Below, piece after piece: positions 18,787-26,143 of a stretch of DNA of 64,000 bases (within the stretch, counting starts at the first letter, position 1; the number at the start of each line of letters is the position of its first letter). A program made the translations under genes and the position numbers. This stretch comes from Arthrobacter rhizophilus (GTDB taxonomy: Bacteria; Actinomycetota; Actinomycetes; Actinomycetales; Micrococcaceae): assembly GCF_026241105.1 (NCBI RefSeq), contig NZ_JAPFFT010000007.1, positions 116,505 to 180,504 on the forward strand, given 5' to 3'. The notes below the pieces were generated by a model. It ran no database searches. It was not told the DNA's origin and worked only from the letters and a program-made list of their open reading frames with translations.

Positions 18787-20196
18787 CTAGAGAGCGCTAG
18801 CGGCCTTGGCAGATGCTGCGTTTGCTGCGTTAGCAACGGCTGCGGCGACGTCGGCGGCAACGTGGGGGTCGAAGACGCTGGGGATAATGTAGCTCGCATT
18901 CAGTTCATCATCTGCAACCCGGTTGGCGATAGCCTCTGCGGCAGCGACGAGCATTTCCGGGATGATGTCCGATGCTCCGGCGTCGAGCAGTCCGCGGAAG
19001 AAGCCTGGGAAGGCCAGGACGTTGTTGATCTGGTTGGGGAAGTCGCTCCGGCCGGTGGCGACCACGGCTGCGTGCTTGGACGCAATCACCGGGTCGATTT
19101 CCGGGGTCGGGTTGGCCATGGCGAAAACGATCGCATCCTCGGCCATCGAGGCGACCTGCTCTTCGCCGATCACGTGCGGAGCGCTGACGCCGATGAACAC
19201 GTCGGCACCCTTGAGGGCTTCGTGCAGCGTGCCGGAGAAGCCGGCCTCGTTGGTGTTCGCGGCAATCCAGGAACGGTGCTCGTCGTCGTACTTCTCGCCC
19301 GAGTGGATGGCACCGGAACGGCCGGCCGCGACGATGTGCTGCGCGCCCTGGGCCTTGAGGAGCTGGATGATGGCAGATCCCGCAGCACCGACGCCGGAGA
19401 CCACGATCTTGACCTCTGACAGCTTCTTGTCCACCACGCGCAACGCGTTGACGAGCGCCGCGAGCGTGACAATGGCCGTTCCGTGCTGGTCGTCGTGGAA
19501 GACGGGGATGTCCAGCTCGTCGCGGAGCCGCTTCTCGATTTCGAAGCAGCGCGGGGCTGCGATGTCTTCAAGGTTGATGCCGCCATAGACGGGGGCCATG
19601 GCCTTGGCGATCATGATGATTTCTTCACTGTCCTGGGTGTCCAGGCAGACCGGCCAGGCATCGACGTTGGCGAACTGCTTGAACAGGGCGGCCTTGCCTT
19701 CCATGACAGGCAGGGCTGCGGCCGGTCCGATGTTGCCCAGGCCAAGGACGGCCGAACCGTCGGTGAGGACGGCGATCGTGTTGCGCTTGACGGTCAGGTT
19801 ACGGGCAGCGGCCGGGTCCTCGGCGATGGCGAGGCAGACGCGTGCGACGCCGGGGGTGTAGGCGCGCGAGAGGTCGTCGCGGTTGCGCAGGGCCACCTTC
19901 GGGACCACCTCGAGCTTGCCGCCCAGGTGCATGAGGAAGGTGCGGTCCGAGACGTGCTGGACAGTGACGCCGTCGAGCGCGTTGAGGGCGTCCTTGACGC
20001 GGTTGGCGTGGTCTTCGTCCGTGGTGTTGCAGGTGACGTCAACAACCAGGGTGTCGTGGTGGGACTCAGTCACATCCAGCGCGGTGACGGCTGCGCCTGC
20101 GGCGGCGACGGCCGCCGCCAGCTCGCTCGTGGCGGTGAAGCTTGACGGCGCGGCGACGCGCAGGGTGATCGAATTTCCGGGGCTCGGGTTCGCCAT
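18787..20196 (-). CDS. NAD(P)-dependent malic enzyme with N-terminal ACT-like domain
   Basis: 469 residues, first gene of the leftward operon with an excellent GAGGAGGA ribosome site. Residues ~1-85 look like an ACT regulatory domain. The malic enzyme core follows: [36 protein letters not shown] and the Rossmann loop [11 protein letters not shown]. It oxidatively decarboxylates malate to pyruvate and CO2. With malate synthase downstream, it completes glyoxylate plus acetyl-CoA to pyruvate. Confidence 0.93.
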   Translation of the reverse strand: MANPSPGNSITLRVAAPSSFTATSELAAAVAAAGAAVTALDVTESHHDTLVVDVTCNTTDEDHANRVKDALNALDGVTVQHVSDRTFLMHLGGKLEVVPKVALRNRDDLSRAYTPGVARVCLAIAEDPAAARNLTVKRNTIAVLTDGSAVLGLGNIGPAAALPVMEGKAALFKQFANVDAWPVCLDTQDSEEIIMIAKAMAPVYGGINLEDIAAPRCFEIEKRLRDELDIPVFHDDQHGTAIVTLAALVNALRVVDKKLSEVKIVVSGVGAAGSAIIQLLKAQGAQHIVAAGRSGAIHSGEKYDDEHRSWIAANTNEAGFSGTLHEALKGADVFIGVSAPHVIGEEQVASMAEDAIVFAMANPTPEIDPVIASKHAAVVATGRSDFPNQINNVLAFPGFFRGLLDAGASDIIPEMLVAAAEAIANRVADDELNASYIIPSVFDPHVAADVAAAVANAANAASAKAASAL

Positions 20197-20249
20197 TGAA
20201 TTTCCTCCTCGTACAGGCCCGTAGCGGGCCTCCGCTCAAATCGAATATT

Positions 20250-20278
20250 TTCGTATTATGGATATTATTATCTACGAA
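20250..20278. promoter_or_regulatory. Candidate IclR operator between malic enzyme and iclR
   Basis: A 29-bp AT-rich segment with inverted ends TTCGTA and TACGAA sits in the 210-bp divergent gap between the malic enzyme operon and its IclR regulator. The AT content contrasts with the GC-rich surroundings. The placement fits autoregulation and control of both arms. The site is weak by eye and unproven. Confidence 0.4.
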
Positions 20279-20406
20279 GTGGAAACACAAGCCCTAGTTG
20301 GTACGCAAGCATTCCGGCGTCGCGTGCTGTATCTTGAGTGTTCTAAGCAATTCTTTTCACGATGCGGATAAGAGTTGTCGGATTCCGAGCCATAGGAGAC
20401 AACGGA

Positions 20407-21162
20407 ATGGCTGAAAAGCCCTCGGGAGGCGTGCAGTCCGTCGAGCGCGTCTTCGAACTGCTGGAACTCATCACCGACGCCGGCGGAGACGTCACGTTGA
20501 GCGAACTGTCGTCGTCGACAGACCTGCCGCTCCCCACCATCCACCGCCTGCTGCGCACCTTGGTTTCCCTCGGCTACATCCGACAACTGCCAAATCGTCG
20601 CTACGCGCTAGGCCCCCGGCTCATCCGGCTTGGCGAAGGTGCCAACAAGCAGCTCGGCGCCTTGGCCCGTCCCCAGCTGAAGTCGCTCGTTGACCGGCTC
20701 GGCGAGACGTCCAACATGGCCGTCCTGGATTCCGACATGGTCATCTACGTTGCCCAGGTTCCGTCCCTGCACTCCATGCGCATGTTCACCGAGGTGGGCC
20801 GCCGCGCCCATACGCACGACACCGGCGTGGGCAAGGCCATCCTGGCCCAGTTGGACGACGAAGTGGTCCGCGGAATCGTGGCCCGCACGGGCATGCCCAC
20901 CCCCACAGCCAAGAGCATCGGCGACATCGATTCACTCCTCGCCGATTTGAACCGGATCCGCGAACGTGGTTACTCGATCGATGAGGAAGAGCAGGAGATC
21001 GGCGTCCGTTGCTTCGCCATGGCCGTCCCCAACGCTCCGACGCCGACCGCCATTTCCGTTTCCGGACCGGTGTCCCGCGTAGACCAGCACTTTGCAGACC
21101 GCGCCGTGCCGCTCCTGCGCGAAGCCGCCCTCGCGATCTCGGCCGAGCTGAACCAGAACTAG
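20407..21162 (+). CDS. IclR-family regulator of purine/glyoxylate genes
   Basis: 251 residues. The ATG at 20407 follows AGGAGA and begins MAEKPSGGVQSVERV. The N-terminal winged helix (TLSELSSSTDLPLPTIHRLLRTL, about residues 29-51 in the family alignment) is followed by the IclR effector domain with GVGKAILA and an EEEQEIGVRCFA segment. AllR-type members sense glyoxylate or allantoin intermediates. It is divergent from the malate synthase/allE operon, so local control is likely. The ligand is inferred. Confidence 0.88.
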   Translation: MAEKPSGGVQSVERVFELLELITDAGGDVTLSELSSSTDLPLPTIHRLLRTLVSLGYIRQLPNRRYALGPRLIRLGEGANKQLGALARPQLKSLVDRLGETSNMAVLDSDMVIYVAQVPSLHSMRMFTEVGRRAHTHDTGVGKAILAQLDDEVVRGIVARTGMPTPTAKSIGDIDSLLADLNRIRERGYSIDEEEQEIGVRCFAMAVPNAPTPTAISVSGPVSRVDQHFADRAVPLLREAALAISAELNQN

Positions 21163-21201
21163 CCTCTACCGACGCTCGCTCACCTTTGTCGGGTTTCCGG
21201 T

Positions 21202-21330
21202 GGACGCTCGCTCACCTTTAAGGCCAAAATGGCGAACGCTCAAGCACATCTTGTGCAGGATCGTTCGGCCAGGGGGCGCTCTATCTGCAGGAGCGTTCGC
21301 CAAAAAGGGGCCAAAAGTGAGCGAGCGTCC
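21202..21330. terminator. Long inverted repeat between convergent genes
   Basis: Arms of about 40 bp (21202-21241 and 21291-21330) share GGACGCTCGCTCAC and GGCGAACGCTC with a few differences. The spacer holds a small GCACA/TGTGC hairpin. An extra direct copy of the outer arm lies at 21171-21187. It sits between the stops of iclR and the permease and probably acts as a bidirectional terminator or a repeat element. Confidence 0.7.
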
Positions 21331-21351
21331 GGCGGGACTCATGCGCGAACT

Positions 21352-21395
21352 GGCAGGCGTTGCCCTTTGCCTGAGAAAGAGGGGCAACACCTGCC
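21352..21395 (-). terminator. Hairpin beyond the purine permease
   Basis: GGCAGGCGTTGCCC and GGGGCAACACCTGCC pair over about 15 bp with one G-U. It lies 18 bases past the permease stop on the minus strand. No clear T-run is visible. Confidence 0.5.
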
Positions 21396-21413
21396 GGTTC
21401 GGCGCAGAAGCCG

Positions 21414-22904
21414 TTAGTGTTCGGCCGCGGTGGACGACTTGAAGGGCACTTCCTTGCCTTCGGCGTCGATCAATTTGCCGTTCTCGAACCGGTCGCCGTT
21501 CGCGAGGCACGCAATGTCCGCTTCTGTGACCACGCGTCCCGTGCCTGCCACGAACACCGACTGGTTGTCCGAGTTGCCGGCCTTGAGGTGGTTGAAGAGC
21601 ATGTTCAAGAGGATGGCCATGATGGCGGCCGAGCTAATGCCCGAATGGAAGATAGTGGAGAACCAGGACGGGAACTGGTCGTAGAACTTCGGGGCGGCGA
21701 TCGGGATCATGCCGAAGCCGATGGAAGCCGCAACGACAATCAGGTTCATGTTGTTGCGGTACTCGACTTTGGAGAGCGTCCGGATGCCGCTGGCGGCCAC
21801 AGTTCCAAAGAGTACGACGCCGGCGCCGCCCAGGACGGGCGTCGGAACCGCTGCGACCACTCGCCCGAGGACCGGCAGCACGCCGAGGACCACCAGGATG
21901 AGTCCGCCCGCGCTGACCACGAAGCGGCTCTTGATGCCCGTGATGGCCACGAGACCGACGTTCTGGGCGAAAGCGCTCTGGGTGAAGGAGTTGAAGAGCG
22001 GCGAGATGGCGCTTGAGAGCATGTCTGCACGCAGGCCGTTGCCGATGCGCTTGGAATCGACCTTGGTGCCTACGATCTCGCCGACGGCGATGATGTCCGC
22101 CGAGGTCTCAGTCAGGGTGACCAGGATGACGATCAGCATCGAAACAATGGAGGCGATTTCGAAGGTGGGGGCACCGAAGGCGAATGGAGTAGGGAAGGCA
22201 ACGATCGGACCCTGGCCGACCTTGGAGAAATCAGCCATTCCCGTGGCCAGGGCGACGACGGTCCCCATAGCCATGGCGAGGAGGATAGACAGCCGGGAGA
22301 TCGCCGCGTTGCCGATCTTGCTGAGGAGCAGGACGATCCCCATGGTGGCCGCGGCTAGGCCGATGTTCGCCATGCTGCCGTAGTTGGGTGCGGCGCTGTT
22401 GCCGCCCATGGCCCAGTTGGCTGCGACGGGCATGAGCGTCAGCCCGATGGTGGTGATGACGGTACCCGTGACTACAGGCGGAAAGAATTTGATGATCTTG
22501 GAGAAGAGGGGAGTGATCGCCAGGCCGATCAAGGACGCCACGATGACCGAACCAAACACCGCCTGGATTCCGCCGCCACCGTGGACGATCGCCACCATGG
22601 TGGAAACGCCAGCGAAGGACACCCCCTGGACCAGCGGCAGTTGCGATCCGAAGAACGGGATGCCGATGGTCTGCAGAATGGTGGCGAGGCCGCCGACGAA
22701 CAAGCAGGCCGCGATCAGGAGGCCGATGTCCTGCGAGGACATGCCTGCGGCGGCTCCGATGATGAGCGGCGGGGCGATGATGCCGCCGTACATGGTCAAA
22801 ACGTGCTGGAAGCCGTACGCGAACGTGCTCCCGATCGAGAGGCGCTGGTCCTCGGGCCGGGTTGGCCCGGACTCTGCGGGGCGGGTTTTCTTCTTGATGT
22901 TCAT
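21414..22904 (-). CDS. NCS2-family urate/xanthine permease
   Basis: 496 residues with about 14 hydrophobic segments. The nucleobase-ascorbate transporter signature QNVGLVAITG is present, and LTETSADIIAVGE in TM8 carries the conserved acidic residue of purine-specific NATs. The N-terminal GSTFAYGFQHVLTMYGG is typical. It imports urate or xanthine by proton symport. Uricase lies just upstream on the same strand, so urate is the favoured substrate. The ATG is overlapped by the stop of a possible 10-residue leader ORF. Confidence 0.92.
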   Translation of the reverse strand: MNIKKKTRPAESGPTRPEDQRLSIGSTFAYGFQHVLTMYGGIIAPPLIIGAAAGMSSQDIGLLIAACLFVGGLATILQTIGIPFFGSQLPLVQGVSFAGVSTMVAIVHGGGGIQAVFGSVIVASLIGLAITPLFSKIIKFFPPVVTGTVITTIGLTLMPVAANWAMGGNSAAPNYGSMANIGLAAATMGIVLLLSKIGNAAISRLSILLAMAMGTVVALATGMADFSKVGQGPIVAFPTPFAFGAPTFEIASIVSMLIVILVTLTETSADIIAVGEIVGTKVDSKRIGNGLRADMLSSAISPLFNSFTQSAFAQNVGLVAITGIKSRFVVSAGGLILVVLGVLPVLGRVVAAVPTPVLGGAGVVLFGTVAASGIRTLSKVEYRNNMNLIVVAASIGFGMIPIAAPKFYDQFPSWFSTIFHSGISSAAIMAILLNMLFNHLKAGNSDNQSVFVAGTGRVVTEADIACLANGDRFENGKLIDAEGKEVPFKSSTAAEH

Positions 22905-22933
22905 GGCAGACTTTCTTGGTTCATGGCAGACAT
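22901..22933 (-). CDS. Possible 10-residue leader ORF overlapping the permease start
   Basis: An ATG at 22933 opens a frame reading MSAMNQESLP whose TGA overlaps the permease ATG (ATGA). The sequence around the ATG (TCTGCCATGAAC) appears twice in tandem, so it may simply be a duplicated start region. No strong ribosome site precedes it. Confidence 0.3.
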   Translation of the reverse strand: MSAMNQESLP

Positions 22934-22992
22934 CTTTGTCTGGCTAACGTTGTCTGGCTAACAGTGTGGGGGTTTTTGGGTACGGGTGGGTG

Positions 22993-23058
22993 CCCAACTG
23001 ACTCGCATTTGATGTCGTTTTGACGCTCCAAAACGACACTTACTGCGAGCCAGTTGGG
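22993..23058. repeat. 66-bp near-perfect palindrome, copy 2
   Basis: Same 66-bp architecture and outer arms as 15002-15067; the centre differs. It begins 15 bases beyond the uricase stop codon. Likely a REP-like or terminator element. Confidence 0.9.
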
Positions 23059-23073
23059 CGGGGACCTGGTGGC

Positions 23074-23982
23074 TTAGCAGAAGCCGGCGATGCCGTTCCA
23101 GGCAGCCGGGGCCGGCTTGGTGTCGTCGCGCTGGACCGTGGCTTCGATCAGGCCATACGGGCGGTCGGCGGCGAAGAAGACCTCGTTGGGGTTGTCGAGG
23201 CCGAACGGGCTGAGGTCCACCAGGAAATGGTGCTTGTTGGGCATGGAGAACTTGATCTCATCAACTTCGCTGTGGGCCTCGAGGACCTTCTTGCCCATGT
23301 CGAACAGGGTCTGCTGCAGGGCGTGGGAGTAGTTCTCCGTGAAGCCCTCAAGGAGCAGGGCCTTGATGTCTTCGTAGCTCTTGTTGAAGTCGGTCCCGGC
23401 AACGTCGAGTCCCGTGCTGTAGCGCCAGCGGGCCGAGACGTCGGTGGCGAGGATGCGGTCCGTGGTCTCGGGCAGCGTGGTGTACCGGTCGCGCGGGTAG
23501 CCGACGAAGCCGGACTGGGTGGTCTTGAGGACCGTCAGGTCCTTGAGGCCGGAAATGACGTGCGTGGTGTTGCCGTCGCGGACCACGACGGCGGTGCGGA
23601 CTTCCTGCCCCTTGCGGACAAAGCTGTGGTCGTGTTCGGAGCCGTGGGCCTGGATGCGGTCCCACGTGTAGGCCTCGGCTTCCCAGCGTCCGCCCGTGAC
23701 CCACTCGAATCCCGAAGTGAAGTGTTCGCTGAGGCGGAGGAGGAAGGCTTCGGGGGAGCCGATCCCGTCACGGGCGAAGGCGTAGATCGTGTTCTTCTGG
23801 GTGTCCGTGGCGACGACGTGTGCGTTGTCGCCCTGGAGGTGCGCAGCCTGGAAATCGCCACGCAATTGTGAGGTGACGTTCAGATCTTCGATCTGGTGGC
23901 GGTCGGTGTCGCGGGTGACTTTGACGACGCGGACTTCTGCCTTGCCGTACTGGTTTTCGCCGAGGACGATGTTGTTGCTCAT
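23074..23982 (-). CDS. Urate oxidase (uricase)
   Basis: 302 residues; oxidises urate with O2 to 5-hydroxyisourate and H2O2 without a cofactor. Two T-fold repeats are visible. Motifs include YGKAEVRVVKVTRD (catalytic Lys region), VATDTQKNTIYAFA (conserved Thr), the substrate-binding Phe/Arg region and FSMPNKHHFLVDL near the C-terminus. The ATG at 23982 is preferred over the one at 23988 because GGGA lies eight bases upstream. HIU hydrolase and OHCU decarboxylase, which normally follow uricase, are absent here. Confidence 0.94.
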   Translation of the reverse strand: MSNNIVLGENQYGKAEVRVVKVTRDTDRHQIEDLNVTSQLRGDFQAAHLQGDNAHVVATDTQKNTIYAFARDGIGSPEAFLLRLSEHFTSGFEWVTGGRWEAEAYTWDRIQAHGSEHDHSFVRKGQEVRTAVVVRDGNTTHVISGLKDLTVLKTTQSGFVGYPRDRYTTLPETTDRILATDVSARWRYSTGLDVAGTDFNKSYEDIKALLLEGFTENYSHALQQTLFDMGKKVLEAHSEVDEIKFSMPNKHHFLVDLSPFGLDNPNEVFFAADRPYGLIEATVQRDDTKPAPAAWNGIAGFC

Positions 23983-24077
23983 GGTCATATCCCAACTTCT
24001 ACGAGGTGGAACCACTAAGGTCCACCAATGAAATTAAGCGCGTGTTTCAAACGCGTTTCTGGTGGAGCCGACCCAAC

Positions 24078-24180
24078 AAAAAAGAGCCGGCATCCGTTGA
24101 TGCCAGCTCATTACGACCCTGCCTGCTGCTCCCAGGTTACGTGACCTGCGCCACGAATTGAAGAAAGCGTAGCCCACGTT
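24078..24180 (-). ncRNA. Structured uricase leader or small RNA ending in an intrinsic terminator
   Basis: On the minus strand a GAGCTGGCAT/ATGCCGGCTC stem (24109-24084, one mismatch) is followed at once by six T (24083-24078), a textbook Rho-independent terminator. It lies ~95 bases before the uricase ATG, so it ends either a small RNA or an attenuated uricase leader. Upstream is another palindromic element, CAGGT/ACCTG at 24133-24148. No known riboswitch family was recognised. Confidence 0.5.
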
Positions 24181-24326
24181 TGCCAGTGGTGTACATCACT
24201 CCCGGAGAATCGTTATCTACTTTTCGATTGTGACCGACGGCGGGTGGCGGCGGGGGCGTGGTCCCGTGGGCACCCCTTGACGCGGTTCCTGGATCCCCTC
24301 TACCATTTCCATATAACAAAAAATGT

Positions 24327-24343
24327 TTTCCAAGATGCGGAAA
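24327..24343. promoter_or_regulatory. Candidate operator TTTCC-N7-GGAAA
   Basis: Inverted repeat TTTCC (24327-24331) and GGAAA (24339-24343), in an AT-rich island ~75 bases upstream of the 58-residue gene and upstream of uricase on the other strand. Its form recalls TTGGAA/TTCCAA-type IclR operators. Weakly supported. Confidence 0.3.
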
Positions 24344-24415
24344 TGAGTGAGGGTCTGACGAGGGACCCGGAGTGCATCGCCACGGAGAACTTGAGCGCAT
24401 GAAATAGGAGGACAG

Positions 24416-24592
24416 ATGGACTCGCAGGATAAGAAGAATGTCGTGGAATTCCCGGCGCCCGGCCAGGAGCTGTACCTGCCGTTCGGCGCTACGGATCCTG
24501 ACTTCTACATTCCGGCCGACTGTGACCGCATGCCAGGGACATTCTCCCGTTGGCTGCGCGCCCTTCCGGTATTCGGCCGGCAGCGTTCCTAG
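24416..24592 (+). CDS. 58-residue hypothetical protein
   Basis: Short gene with a near-ideal ribosome site (TAGGAGGACAG then ATG). The product begins MDSQDKKNVVEFPAPG and ends FGRQRS; it is acidic at the start and basic at the end, with no membrane helix. No family was recognised. It is divergent from uricase and followed by the hairpin in the 68-bp repeat at 24622, which could act as its terminator. The strong ribosome site is the main reason to call it. Confidence 0.6.
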   Translation: MDSQDKKNVVEFPAPGQELYLPFGATDPDFYIPADCDRMPGTFSRWLRALPVFGRQRS

Positions 24593-24621
24593 GGCTCCTG
24601 CCCCTGGGGATGAAGGACTCT

Positions 24622-24689
24622 GCGCAACAGAGCCAAAAGGCGGGCGGCATTGAACTGCTCCCTACGGGGGTGGCGCCGCCCGCCACTTT
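24622..24689. repeat. 68-bp direct repeat, copy 1 (left of TA-like module)
   Basis: Matches 26044-26111 at all but about three of 68 positions. It contains an internal hairpin GGCGGGCGGC/GCCGCCCGCC flanked by an A-run and a T-run, so it may terminate transcription. It abuts the TAA of the nucleotidyltransferase gene. The two copies bracket a 1.35-kb, two-gene module. Confidence 0.9.
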
Positions 24690-25256
24690 TTAGCTCTTAC
24701 CGACCTTCCGGAACTTCGCTCCGCTCTGCGGATTGTCGGCAAGGATCTTTAGGTTCATCCGGGCCCGCTGCCTCTCCCTTTCCTCCAGAAGCATCCATGA
24801 CCGGTGCGTTTCGTCGTTCAGGCTTTCGTGCAGGCTGCTGACCCGGGAGCGGTCGCTGCCGCGCATCTGTTCGCGCATGGTTAGTGGTTCCACGACGCAA
24901 GCGACCATGACGTCGACCTGCTCCTGGCCTCGGACAAACCGGTGCGCCGGAGCAAAGGAGTCGATGGAGGTCTGCAGCGTGTAGCCCATCCCGGCGAGGA
25001 CCCCCTGCACCTGAGGTACCGTCGTGGCCGGAGTGTCTAAGTGCAGGACGATGTCCACGTCGGCCGTTGGTCGCGTCACAGCCAAGGCGGCTCGGGCGGA
25101 GTGCAGCTGGACCATGAGCCCGCCGACGAGCGTCCAGTGCTGCGCCGGCAGGTTCATGGCAAGTTCGATGCATTGGGGCCACGGCTGGCCCCAACCTCCC
25201 GGTGGGGCGGGTACGTCCCAGATTTCCCTGCCGTCTTCGTGCATATCGTCAGCCAC
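24690..25256 (-). CDS. Nucleotidyltransferase-fold protein, probable toxin of a TA pair
   Basis: 188 residues from GTG 25256 (AGGA eight bases upstream); an ATG at 25244 is an alternative. The nucleotidyltransferase core is visible: VGG at residues 44-46 followed by PTADVD with Asp66 and Asp68, the GG...DxD pattern of the Pol-beta/MNT superfamily used by AbiEii-type toxins. The rest is unrecognised, with a basic C-terminus. The start overlaps the upstream HTH gene by 8 bp, typical of coupled antitoxin-toxin pairs. Function is inferred from fold and layout. Confidence 0.65.
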   Translation of the reverse strand: MADDMHEDGREIWDVPAPPGGWGQPWPQCIELAMNLPAQHWTLVGGLMVQLHSARAALAVTRPTADVDIVLHLDTPATTVPQVQGVLAGMGYTLQTSIDSFAPAHRFVRGQEQVDVMVACVVEPLTMREQMRGSDRSRVSSLHESLNDETHRSWMLLEERERQRARMNLKILADNPQSGAKFRKVGKS

Positions 25257-25941
25257 GGAGCTGTTCCTGCAGGAGCTTCTCAAGCACTGACCGCCCGGCG
25301 GAGTGTTCCCTGGCGGCCAGGGACTCGGCGAGGTCAAGGGCGATGGCCGCGATTGGCACCTCGACGCTGAGAGCATCCTCGAAATCCACTTCTCGCAGGA
25401 TGACGTTGCCGTTCGGGTCCTTCTCCATGTGGAAGGACTCGGCCATTTCATCGGCGACGCCCGTGGGAACGTAGCCGTCGAGGATGCTGCCTCCGCGGGC
25501 AAGCCCAAAGACGGCGGCGATATCCGCGTCCTGCAAGGCCGTCTCACCGGTCGCGGCCACGTACTCTCGAAGCCTGGAGATCGCGTCGGGGGTGGCGCGG
25601 AATTTACGAACTGTGGCCCGGTCGCGGGCGGCGGCCATGACCTCATCCACGCTGCGGGTCTTCAGGGACTGACGTAGCCGGTAGCGCTCGGAGGGTTGGA
25701 GCCAGGCGGCGTTACCGCCCCCGAGTATGACGAGGGCAGCCCAAGCGATGCGTTGACTCCAGGCACGGCCGGCCCGGCGTGGGATCTGACAGGTGCGAAG
25801 GAGGGAGTCGATGGAGATCAGATGATTGTGGACGTTGGCAAGGACTTCCAGCTGGCCGTGCACGATCATGTTCCTGATCTGGCGCTGGCTCACTCCTAGC
25901 CGGTCGGCCGCTTCGGCAGTGCTTACATAGTTTGAAGCCAT
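25249..25941 (-). CDS. HTH DNA-binding protein, probable antitoxin
   Basis: 230 residues beginning MASNYVSTAEAADRLGV; residues ~5-30 form an excisionase/MerR-like helix-turn-helix (STAEAADRLGVSQRQIRNMI). The middle (IAWAALVILGGG) is moderately hydrophobic. The C-terminal half (VPTGVADEMAESF, FEDALSVEVPIAAIALDLAES) may bind the nucleotidyltransferase encoded by the overlapping next gene. The arrangement resembles AbiE-type antitoxin-toxin operons. The ATG at 25941 is preferred because upstream codons run into the promoter and the 68-bp repeat. Confidence 0.65.
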   Translation of the reverse strand: MASNYVSTAEAADRLGVSQRQIRNMIVHGQLEVLANVHNHLISIDSLLRTCQIPRRAGRAWSQRIAWAALVILGGGNAAWLQPSERYRLRQSLKTRSVDEVMAAARDRATVRKFRATPDAISRLREYVAATGETALQDADIAAVFGLARGGSILDGYVPTGVADEMAESFHMEKDPNGNVILREVDFEDALSVEVPIAAIALDLAESLAAREHSAGRSVLEKLLQEQLRG

Positions 25942-25962
25942 AGGCACAATACTACCGAGCGC

Positions 25963-25992
25963 GGAAGTGTTTCGTATATGCAGATCACTTCC
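25963..25992. promoter_or_regulatory. Candidate autoregulatory operator of the HTH/NTase pair
   Basis: Inverted repeat GGAAGTG (25963-25969) and CACTTCC (25986-25992), seven-base perfect arms, centred about 36 bases upstream of the HTH start codon. Suitable for binding by the HTH protein as a dimer. Unproven. Confidence 0.4.
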
Positions 25993-26043
25993 CCTTGCGG
26001 AATAGTTTTGTCTATGCGCGGTATGCTTCATGGGCGATCGATC

Positions 26044-26111
26044 GCGCAACAGAGCCAAAAGGCGAGCGGCACTGAACTGCTCCCTACGGGGGTGGTGCCG
26101 CCCGCCACTTT
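26044..26111. repeat. 68-bp direct repeat, copy 2 (right of TA-like module)
   Basis: Second copy of the element at 24622-24689, same orientation. One hairpin base differs (GGCGAGCGGC instead of GGCGGGCGGC). It lies between the DUF2510 gene stop and the promoter of the HTH/nucleotidyltransferase pair. Confidence 0.9.
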
Positions 26112-26143
26112 GTGTAACCGGGAACGTTGTCTGTTCGGGGAGC

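Larger units (their letters stand above)
23983..24415. other. 433-bp divergent intergenic region upstream of uricase
   Basis: Contains the terminator-bearing leader (24078-24109), the palindrome AAACGCGTTT near 24047-24056, a GGTGGA/TCCACC inverted repeat near 24005-24026, and an AT-rich segment at 24305-24345 that may hold a promoter for the 58-residue gene. No other gene was found. Confidence 0.6.

Noticed and set aside
24622..26111. tRNA-derived attachment sites
   Set aside because: The 68-bp repeats do not fold as a tRNA end and no integrase gene is nearby.
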